Assembly (NCBI GenBank): GCA_011049745.1
Contig: DRHE01000221.1
Coordinates: forward strand, 1-6,363
Reading direction: 5' to 3'
Length of the DNA: 6,363 bases
DNA from: Spirochaetales bacterium
Lineage (GTDB): Bacteria > Spirochaetota > Spirochaetia > SZUA-6 > DRHE01
In this document: positions 1-5,858 of the stretch, piece by piece
Position numbering within the stretch: position 1 is the first letter of the stretch
Layout: every line of letters begins with the position of its first letter
Notes under the pieces: generated by a model
The model's input: the letters and a program-made list of their open reading frames with translations, nothing else
Told to the model about the DNA's origin: nothing
Database searches by the model: none
Position numbers and translations under genes: made by a program

Positions 1-1
1 G

Positions 2-3000
2 GGTGTCTGGGGTATCGGCGCCGGATTGAATATTCCTATTGGTTTGGTGGACCGGGAGGCGCCGGAAATTACCATTGATACTGCAAAAGAGAGCTATATT
101 TCACCCAATCTTGACGGCGTTCTGGATGATCTGGATAAAGCGGTTTCTATTATCGACCGGCGTTTCGTAAAAGGCTACCGTTTCCTGATCTATAATGAAA
201 AGCAGGATCTGGTCAGGGAAATTGTAAATAAAGATGAAAGGCCGGAAAACAAAACTTTTAAGAATATTCTATCCCGTCTCTTTTATGTTAAAGAGGGAAT
301 AACCATACCTGAAGAATTGCGCTGGGACGGCCGCTCCTCTTCAGGTAGTGTAGTTGCTGACGGCACCTACACCTATCTGGTTGAAGCCTGGGACGACAAT
401 GGTAATACCGGTCGCAGCCCCGAAGGAACAGTTGTTGTTGATAATACGGCGCCCCTGGTTACGGTAGAGGCTCCCTACGTTATCTTTTCGCCCAATGCGG
501 ATGGCAACAAGGATGTGCTGCCGGTTATGCAGCAGGGTTCGGAGGAAGATCTCTGGCAGGGATCCTTGCGGGATGTTAACGGTGAAGAGGTGGCCCTGCT
601 TGTCTGGGAGTCACAGGCGCCTGCAAATTTTGACTGGGACGGCAGGAACAAGGAGGAAATCCTTTCCCCCGACGGTGTGTACACCTACCGGGTTATAGCC
701 ACCGACCGCGCCGGAAACAGCGGTTCTGCGCAGATCGATAATATTATCATCAATACCGAGGCCACACCCATTAATCTGAATATTGATAAATCATTTTTCT
801 CTCCCAACAGCGACGGAATTAAGGACAGCTTAATTTTAAGACTGGATGTACCTGTAACATCGGGTATCGAGAAGTGGAGCCTCACTATTATAGATGAAAA
901 GCAGGAGATCAGTCGTACCTTCAGCGGCACCGGAGATATTACAGGACTTATCGAGTTTGACGGCAGGGGTGAGAACAAGAATTTACTTGCCGAAGGGGGC
1001 TACCGCAGCAGGCTGGATGTGCTTTATGAAAATGGCAATAATCCTCAAGCCGAATCACCCCTCTTTACTCTGGACCTGACGCCGCCGGCAGCCGCGGTGA
1101 GCTCGAATTTAACTATTTTTTCACCGGACGGCGACGGCAGCAAAGATGAGGTGCTGCTCTATCAGGAAACCTCTGAGGAAGAGCTGTGGCAGGGAACTAT
1201 TGCCGATGATAAAGGCAAGGCTGTAAGAGTTTTTTCCTGGCGGGGCAGGGCGGATGACCAGCTGGTGTGGGCAGGACGCGGCGACAACGGCATGCTGCTT
1301 GAAGATGGTAAATACTCTTACCTTCTTGAGTCAGTAGACCGTGCCGGCAATAAGGGCAGTTCCAGAAAGATCTTTGTGGATTTGAATACTGAGAAGACCG
1401 AAGTTTTTATTACTACGGATGGGATCTATTTTTCACCCAATTCCGATGGGGTAAAAGACAGGCTGAAGCTGATTCCCACCCTTAAGGTTTTAACGGGAGT
1501 CGAACGCTTTGATTTGCGGATAATGGACAAGGGCGGTCAACTGGTAAAGAATTTCAGCGGCCAGAACCGGGCGCCGGAAACCTACTCCTGGGATGGCTTG
1601 AGTAACGAGGGAAAGCGTCTGCCTGACGGCGAGTATCAGGCTGAGCTGATACTGGATTACAAGAAGGGAGACCATCACCAGGTACGCACTGCACCATTTA
1701 TTATTGACACCAGGGCGCCTACAGCGGAACTCTCGGCAGAGTACACCCTCTTTTCGCCGGATGGTGATGAACTGCGTGACCGGGTGCCCATAAGCCAGAA
1801 ATCAAGTAGGGAGGATCTCTGGGAAGGAGAGATTTCTGACAGCAGCGGCGAGGTGGTGAAGTCCATCTTCTGGAAAGGAAATGCAGCTGGTTTCAGCTGG
1901 GACGGCGTAGATGAAAACGGCAACCGTATTCCGGATGGTTTGTATACCTATACTCTGCGCTCAACCGACCGGGCAGGCAACAGTGTTGCTGCAGTAATCA
2001 AAGGAATAGAGATCGATACACGCAGAACATCGCTCTTTCTGACAGCTTCTGAAAGCGGGTTGTCTCCGAATGGCGATGGTTTCAAAGAGGATATTGCCTT
2101 TCGCAGTTATGTGGGGTTAACCGAGGGTATCAGATCCTGGCGTCTAGATTTAATCCATAAGACCCTTGGGGTACAGAAGAGTTTCGCAGGCACCGGCCAG
2201 GTACCGAAATCCATTCAGTGGCAGGGCCGGGGTGATAACAAACCGGCTCCTGATGGTATCTACCGCGCTGTTCTGCAGCTGGATTATTACAAGGGCAACC
2301 GGCCCGAGGCAAAGACAGCCTTCTTTGTTCTGGATGTAACCCCGCCCAGGATCGATCTTAAAATCAGACCCCAACCCTTTTCTCCGGATAATGACGGTGT
2401 GGATGATGAATTACTGATCAACTTGAAGGTAGAGGATATAAGCCCCATTGCGGAGTGGCGCCTTGATATTGACGACCCCATGGGTAATCTTTTTTCCGGT
2501 TATTCCGGACGGGGCCTGCCGAGTGACCGGATTGTCTGGAATGGGCTTTCAGATAACGGGGAGCTGGTACAGGCGGCCGAGGATTATCCCCTCTCCCTGG
2601 AGATAACTGATAACCTGGGCAATAGGGTACAGTTGTATAAGCTGATACCGGTGGATGTGCTGGTAATCCGTGACGGTGATAAACTCAAAATTCGTATTGC
2701 CAGTATAACCTTTCCCGCCAACTCACCGGATTTGAGCGCGGTAAAGGATCAGGAAAAAGTAGCAAGAAACAACAGGACCCTGAAACGGTTAGCGGAGATT
2801 TTCAAGAAATACAGTACCTACGACATTCGTATTGAGGGCCATGCCAATAATCTTTCCTGGGCGAATCCTGCTAAAGCGAAAATCGAGGAGGAGGAGGAAC
2901 TTATACCTCTTTCAACTAAACGGGCTGAGGCGGTAAAAGAGGCGCTGGTGGCTCATAGTCTGGACAGCGGCAGGATAACCACCGTGGGTCTGGGCGGAAC

Positions 3001-3082
3001 AAGCCCCGTTGTCCCCTTCAGTGATGAAATAAACCGTTGGAAGAACCGCAGGGTGGAGTTTATACTTATAAAGGAACAATGA
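2..3082 (+). CDS. Large FlgD-Ig-repeat protein with C-terminal OmpA-like domain (5' truncated)
   Basis: The reading frame is open to the left edge, so the true start and any signal peptide lie outside. A TTG at 26 falls inside the continuous frame and is unlikely to be the start. Numbering from the codon at position 2, 1026 residues are visible. Residues ~34-890 hold eight Ig-like repeats. Each begins with an SPxxDGxxD-type loop and ends with a WDGxxxxG...DGxY motif typical of FlgD-Ig (FlgD C-terminal-like) domains. Residues ~891-1026 look like an OmpA C-terminal domain: IEGHANN at 944-950, LSTKRAEAV from 970, and a terminal RWKNRRVEFIL. OmpA domains bind peptidoglycan in the periplasm, so a role as an envelope-anchored structural or adhesive protein is inferred. 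The usual GHTDN aspartate is Asn949 here, and an acidic insertion (962-966 are all Glu) precedes LSTKR. The exact function is unknown. The stop overlaps the mltG start. Confidence 0.9.
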   Translation, partial: GVWGIGAGLNIPIGLVDREAPEITIDTAKESYISPNLDGVLDDLDKAVSIIDRRFVKGYRFLIYNEKQDLVREIVNKDERPENKTFKNILSRLFYVKEGITIPEELRWDGRSSSGSVVADGTYTYLVEAWDDNGNTGRSPEGTVVVDNTAPLVTVEAPYVIFSPNADGNKDVLPVMQQGSEEDLWQGSLRDVNGEEVALLVWESQAPANFDWDGRNKEEILSPDGVYTYRVIATDRAGNSGSAQIDNIIINTEATPINLNIDKSFFSPNSDGIKDSLILRLDVPVTSGIEKWSLTIIDEKQEISRTFSGTGDITGLIEFDGRGENKNLLAEGGYRSRLDVLYENGNNPQAESPLFTLDLTPPAAAVSSNLTIFSPDGDGSKDEVLLYQETSEEELWQGTIADDKGKAVRVFSWRGRADDQLVWAGRGDNGMLLEDGKYSYLLESVDRAGNKGSSRKIFVDLNTEKTEVFITTDGIYFSPNSDGVKDRLKLIPTLKVLTGVERFDLRIMDKGGQLVKNFSGQNRAPETYSWDGLSNEGKRLPDGEYQAELILDYKKGDHHQVRTAPFIIDTRAPTAELSAEYTLFSPDGDELRDRVPISQKSSREDLWEGEISDSSGEVVKSIFWKGNAAGFSWDGVDENGNRIPDGLYTYTLRSTDRAGNSVAAVIKGIEIDTRRTSLFLTASESGLSPNGDGFKEDIAFRSYVGLTEGIRSWRLDLIHKTLGVQKSFAGTGQVPKSIQWQGRGDNKPAPDGIYRAVLQLDYYKGNRPEAKTAFFVLDVTPPRIDLKIRPQPFSPDNDGVDDELLINLKVEDISPIAEWRLDIDDPMGNLFSGYSGRGLPSDRIVWNGLSDNGELVQAAEDYPLSLEITDNLGNRVQLYKLIPVDVLVIRDGDKLKIRIASITFPANSPDLSAVKDQEKVARNNRTLKRLAEIFKKYSTYDIRIEGHANNLSWANPAKAKIEEEEELIPLSTKRAEAVKEALVAHSLDSGRITTVGLGGTSPVVPFSDEINRWKNRRVEFILIKEQ
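101..2671 (+). repeat. Array of eight Ig-like repeats, central six in alternating A/B pairs
   Basis: The SP of the opening loop falls at 101, 488, 800, 1121, 1433, 1754, 2063 and 2381, giving intervals of 129, 104, 107, 104, 107, 103 and 106 residues. Repeats 2, 4 and 6 (type A) share an (E/R)E(D/E)LW(Q/E)G segment and end in DRAGN(S/K). Repeats 3, 5 and 7 (type B) share G(I/V)(E/R).(W/F).L followed by F(S/A)G, and end in a Y..G.....(T/S)..F.(L/I)D segment. The A+B units are therefore 488-1120, 1121-1753 and 1754-2380 (633, 633 and 627 bp). Repeat 1 is longer and divergent. Repeat 8 resembles type B in its first half and leads into the OmpA-like domain. The repeats are conserved in protein sequence but diverged in DNA, so the array is old. 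Confidence 0.88.
2672..3079 (+). other. OmpA-like peptidoglycan-binding domain (divergent), 3' end of the Ig-repeat gene
   Basis: This region encodes the last ~136 residues of the Ig-repeat protein. The order of motifs matches OmpA/Pal/MotB C-terminal domains: a first strand ending near FPANSPDL, a helix (NNRTLKRLAEIFKKY), the IEGHANN strand-turn, LSTKRAEAVKEAL, RITTVGLGG, and NRRVEFIL. In OmpA, the Asp of GHTDN and the Arg of LSxxRA bind the diaminopimelate of peptidoglycan. The Arg is kept (residue 974 of the visible protein) but the Asp position is Asn949. The gap between the two positions is 25 residues here, against about 15 in typical OmpA. Binding to the wall is therefore plausible but may be altered in strength or ligand. 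Confidence 0.8.
3071..3075 (+). promoter_or_regulatory. Ribosome binding site of mltG
   Basis: AAGGA lies three bases before the ATG at 3079, inside the last codons of the upstream gene. The spacing is short but usable. Together with the ATGA overlap it supports 3079 as the start, rather than an in-frame TTG at 3037 that would add 14 non-membrane residues in front of the hydrophobic anchor. Confidence 0.55.
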
Positions 3083-4089
3083 GGAGTATACTTACCTTTC
3101 TACTGCTCCTGCTCTTTTTAGCTGCAGGAGCAGGGGGCGCTCTTTTTTATCTGAACTCAGCCACGGACTCGGTGAAAGAGCAGAGCTTTATTTTCAGGGT
3201 GGAAAAGGGCGAGAGTCTTTCAATGATTGCCGCCCGCCTGCAGAGGAATGACCTGCTGCGCTCAGCTCTTTTGCTTAAGCTTTTCAGCCGTTTCAGGAAA
3301 ACGGAGAGCGCCTTTAAAAGCGGCACTTTCCAGATCCCGGCTACTACTACTACTGTGGATATTCACGATCTGCTGGTGGCCGGCAACCAGGATCAGGTGC
3401 GTGTTACTCTTCCGGAAGGATGGACTATAAAAAAAATTGCGAAGCGTTTAGCGGAAAAAAGGATTACCACTGCGGAAGATTTTGAATCTGCCTCACGGGA
3501 GAAGACTCTTATCGAGGCTTTTGGCATTCCGGCTGACAGCCTGGAAGGCTACCTCTTTCCCGACACCTATTATTTCCCTGAGGGTTTCCCCGCTTCAGTG
3601 ATAGTGGAACAGATGGTGGAGAATTTTTTTCGCCATCTTGAAGAGATCCTTCCCGATTATGACGACTTGCCTGAAAAAAAACTTCATGAACGAATTATAA
3701 TGGCCTCGATAATTGAGCGTGAGTACAGAATAGCTGAAGAAGCGCCGTTAATCGCCTCTGTTTTTTACAATCGTTTGAATTACAATATCGGACTTGAATC
3801 CTGCGCCACCCTTGAATATATTATAACTGAAATCGAGGAGAAACCGCACCCGGGATATATAACGAATGAAGATAAGCAAATAGATTCAGCTTATAATACC
3901 TATAAATGGGCAGGACTGCCGCCCGGTCCAATTTCCAATCCTGGAGTGGTAGCCCTGAAAGCATCATTTGAGCCGGCGAAAAGTGATTACTTGTATTTTG
4001 TGCTCAAAGATCCGGAAAAGGGCCGGCATTTTTTTTCCAGTGAACTTGAGGAGCATAATACAGCCAAGTACTTTTATCTCAAGCAATGA
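3079..4089 (+). CDS. mltG: Endolytic murein transglycosylase MltG (YceG family)
   Basis: This 336-residue protein is close in length to E. coli MltG (340). Residues ~3-25 form one N-terminal membrane anchor (LTFLLLLLFLAAGAGG), placing the rest in the periplasm. Residues ~38-105 fit the LysM-like part of the family (FRVEKGESLSMIAARL, then SGTFQIP). TLPEGWTIKKIA and LEGYLFPDTYYF are family signatures. The catalytic glutamate is inferred to be Glu213 in MASIIEREY (208-216), equivalent to Glu218 of E. coli MltG. YNTYKWAGLPPGPISNPG (272-289) and DYLYFVL near the end are also typical. The enzyme cleaves glycosidic bonds inside nascent glycan strands and is thought to set strand length with the synthases. 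The start is the ATG at 3079, in a 4-base ATGA overlap with the preceding stop. The end overlaps dnaG in the same way, which indicates one translationally coupled operon. Confidence 0.95.
   Translation: MRSILTFLLLLLFLAAGAGGALFYLNSATDSVKEQSFIFRVEKGESLSMIAARLQRNDLLRSALLLKLFSRFRKTESAFKSGTFQIPATTTTVDIHDLLVAGNQDQVRVTLPEGWTIKKIAKRLAEKRITTAEDFESASREKTLIEAFGIPADSLEGYLFPDTYYFPEGFPASVIVEQMVENFFRHLEEILPDYDDLPEKKLHERIIMASIIEREYRIAEEAPLIASVFYNRLNYNIGLESCATLEYIITEIEEKPHPGYITNEDKQIDSAYNTYKWAGLPPGPISNPGVVALKASFEPAKSDYLYFVLKDPEKGRHFFSSELEEHNTAKYFYLKQ
3103..3133 (+). repeat. Perfect 10-bp inverted repeat early in mltG
   Basis: CTGCTCCTGC at 3103-3112 is the exact reverse complement of GCAGGAGCAG at 3124-3133, with an 11-base loop. 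In RNA this would form a stable hairpin starting 24 bases after the A of the mltG start codon. It sits in the leucine/alanine/glycine-rich membrane-anchor codons, so the symmetry may be a by-product of codon choice. The stem itself is not directly followed by a T run, so it is not a standard terminator. Confidence 0.5.
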
Positions 4090-5858
4090 AAATACCCGAT
4101 AGTATTATTGACGATATAGCTCAACGCCTTGATATCGCTGAGGTTGTTGGTGATTATGTGACACTTAAACCAAAGGGAGGCCGTTATTGGGGGCTCTGTC
4201 CCTTTCACCAGGAGAAAACTCCTTCATTTACTGTTACCTCGGATAAAGGGGTTTATTACTGTTTCGGATGCCACCAGGGGGGTAGTATCTATAGTTTTGT
4301 TATGGAAATGGAGAAGCTTACCTTTGTGGAGGCGGTCCGTTTTCTGGCCAAAAGGGCTGGAGTAGAGATTTCCTGGGAGGAAAAAACAGATCATTCGGAC
4401 AAGAGGAGCGCCTTCCTGGAGCTTTACCAGCGGGTTGCCGGAAGTCTGCACCATATTCTAATGAACCGGGAGATCGCTGAATGCGCCCGGAATTATCTGC
4501 AGGCGCGCGGTTTCAATCAGGACACACTGACTTTTTTTCAGGTGGGTTATGCCCCGGCCCAGAGAAACTGGTTTTACTGGTTTTTGCGGAAGAAAAACTA
4601 TTCAGAGGATTTTCTAAAAGCTTCAGGGCTGTTTTCCCATCGTGACGGCAGGGTAAACCCCTATTTTCGGGACCGGATAATTTTTCCTATTGTCAATACC
4701 CGGGGAGAGGTAATTGCCTTTGGCGGACGCACTCTCGGCAACCTTCCGCCCAAGTATCTTAATTCGCCGGAGACCCCTTTTTTCCGCAAGGGTGCTAATT
4801 TATTCGGCCTGAATCAGGCCATAAAGTCAATTCGCGAAGAGAAGAATTTTATACTGGTCGAGGGATATCTGGATGTGCTCGCTTTGAAACAGTGCGGTAT
4901 AGACAACGCAGTGGCTCCCCTGGGCACCTCGCTTACCCAGGGGCAGGTGAAGTTGTTGAAGCGATACAGTGAAAAGGGCGTGCTTCTTTTTGATAGTGAT
5001 GAAGCGGGTTTAAGAGCCTCCCGCAAGGCAATAAACCTTTTTGAAAGCTCTGATGTACAGATCAGGGTGGTGGAGTTGTCAGAGGGGAGTGATCCGGCGG
5101 ATATTATGCAAAAAGAAGGCTGCGAAGCATTGAAAAAAAAAGTAAAATATCCTATAAGTAGTTTTCAGTTTCTAATGAATAAAGCGCTCTCGCTTTATGA
5201 CATTCAGACTCCTGATGGGAAAGAGGCAATTTTAAAGAATTTGACACCATATATCTCCAGTCTCGGTTCACAGGTTAAGCAGGAGACTTCGCTGCGCCTG
5301 CTTGGGGAAAATCTACAGGTTGACTTTGAATCGGTAAAGAGCGATTTTTATAAATACCGGAACAAGGAAAGAACCGGAGATCCGACAATAAAACTGCAAA
5401 ATGCGAACCGGAAAATTACCGGCGATCTATTCCTTATGCTGGCTGTGGCTGCCAACCGGGAGTATTTCCCGGAAGTAAGAAAAAGGCTCTTTCCGGAAGA
5501 TCTGGAAGATCCCCGGGCACGTGAGATATACATCGCTTTAGAGGATTGTTTTCGGGAAGAAGAAAATACGAACGACGCTTTGCTGGTACGATTTGGAGAC
5601 AAGGAATTAGAGAATCTGATACTGGAGAAGATATCAACAGAGGAATTCAATATAAATCCTGAAATCCTGATCGGTGACGGCATAAAACAGATCAGGCGGC
5701 GGCGCCTTGAAAAGAGAGGAAAGCAGCTTTCTGTCCTTTTGGTGCAGGGAGGCGGTAAGGATGACCGAAGAGAGAAGGATCTCTTGTCTGAGAAAGAATA
5801 TATCGATAAAGAATTGGAAAATTTGAAGGTGATGGTGAATGTCCGATCTACAGAATGA
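4086..5858 (+). CDS. dnaG: DNA primase DnaG
   Basis: This 590-residue protein is of normal bacterial primase length and makes the RNA primers for lagging-strand replication. The N-terminal zinc-binding domain has ligands Cys38, His41, Cys59 and Cys62 (CPFH...CFGC), so it is of the CHC2 type. The polymerase core includes YFRDRIIFPI from 193 and the KYLNSPETPFFRKG segment from 223. The TOPRIM part has EGYLDV at 259-264 (metal-binding Glu259), APLGTSLT, and FDSDEAG with Asp303 and Asp305; DSD replaces the DGD of E. coli. The C-terminal ~150 residues are charged, helical-looking and poorly conserved, as expected for the DnaB-interacting domain. All catalytic residues I can check are present. The ATG start lies in an ATGA overlap with the mltG stop and has no visible Shine-Dalgarno sequence, so translation probably depends on ribosomes finishing mltG. 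The 3' end overlaps rpoD by 20 bases. Confidence 0.97.
   Translation: MKIPDSIIDDIAQRLDIAEVVGDYVTLKPKGGRYWGLCPFHQEKTPSFTVTSDKGVYYCFGCHQGGSIYSFVMEMEKLTFVEAVRFLAKRAGVEISWEEKTDHSDKRSAFLELYQRVAGSLHHILMNREIAECARNYLQARGFNQDTLTFFQVGYAPAQRNWFYWFLRKKNYSEDFLKASGLFSHRDGRVNPYFRDRIIFPIVNTRGEVIAFGGRTLGNLPPKYLNSPETPFFRKGANLFGLNQAIKSIREEKNFILVEGYLDVLALKQCGIDNAVAPLGTSLTQGQVKLLKRYSEKGVLLFDSDEAGLRASRKAINLFESSDVQIRVVELSEGSDPADIMQKEGCEALKKKVKYPISSFQFLMNKALSLYDIQTPDGKEAILKNLTPYISSLGSQVKQETSLRLLGENLQVDFESVKSDFYKYRNKERTGDPTIKLQNANRKITGDLFLMLAVAANREYFPEVRKRLFPEDLEDPRAREIYIALEDCFREEENTNDALLVRFGDKELENLILEKISTEEFNINPEILIGDGIKQIRRRRLEKRGKQLSVLLVQGGGKDDRREKDLLSEKEYIDKELENLKVMVNVRSTE
4917..4943 (+). repeat. GC-rich perfect 8-bp inverted repeat inside dnaG
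   Basis: CCCCTGGG at 4917-4924 and CCCAGGGG at 4936-4943 are exact reverse complements around an 11-base loop. They lie in the codons for the conserved APLGTSLTQGQ segment of the TOPRIM region. The hairpin would be stable in RNA, but no T run follows it, so it is not a simple terminator. A role in mRNA stability or pausing is possible, as is chance. Confidence 0.4.
5130..5158 (+). promoter_or_regulatory. Candidate sigma70-type promoter inside dnaG, reading toward rpoD
   Basis: A -35-like TTGAAA (5130-5135; 5 of 6 matches to TTGACA) is separated by exactly 17 bases from a -10-like TATAAG (5153-5158; 5 of 6 matches to TATAAT). The spacer is very A/T rich and includes most of an A9 tract. The -10 ends ~680 bases before the rpoD start. 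Promoters for rpoD inside dnaG are known in E. coli (the heat-shock and minor promoters of the macromolecular synthesis operon), so the location makes sense. Activity is inferred, since coding sequence in an A-rich patch can match by chance. Confidence 0.4.
5825..5833 (+). promoter_or_regulatory. Strong extended ribosome binding site of rpoD
   Basis: GAAGGTGAT matches 8 of 9 bases of GGAGGTGAT, the sequence complementary to the usual bacterial 16S rRNA 3' end. It ends five bases before the rpoD ATG, inside the last dnaG codons. An in-frame TGA directly precedes the ATG (5836-5838), so no upstream start is possible and this site fixes the start at 5839. Confidence 0.8.

Noticed and set aside
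26..28. TTG as the start codon of the Ig-repeat gene
   Set aside because: The same frame continues upstream without a stop to the window edge, with protein-like sequence (GVWGIGAG). There is also no signal peptide after the TTG, so the real start lies outside.
3037..3039. In-frame TTG as an earlier start for mltG
   Set aside because: It would put 14 polar residues before the membrane anchor and overlap the upstream gene by 46 bases. The ATG at 3079 has a ribosome binding site and the ATGA overlap.
3037..3066. Promoter-like TTGGAA, 18-base spacer, TATACT just before mltG
   Set aside because: The -35 is poor (4 of 6). Transcription would start only about six bases before the ATG and so exclude the ribosome binding site. 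It sits inside coding sequence.
3341..3354. Short CTA/ACT trinucleotide run in mltG, and a GAG run at 2885-2896 in the Ig-repeat gene
   Set aside because: They are only four to five units long, remain in frame, and encode Thr and Glu runs in regions that tolerate them. There is no sign of phase variation.
4995..4997. DSD in place of DGD/DAD in the primase metal-binding motif as a possible defect
   Set aside because: Both metal-binding aspartates (303 and 305) are present and the middle residue is variable in the family, so the enzyme should be active.
5241..5246. A perfect TTGACA -35 hexamer inside dnaG
   Set aside because: No TATAAT-like sequence occurs 16-18 bases downstream, where CGGTTC is found, so it is an isolated hexamer.
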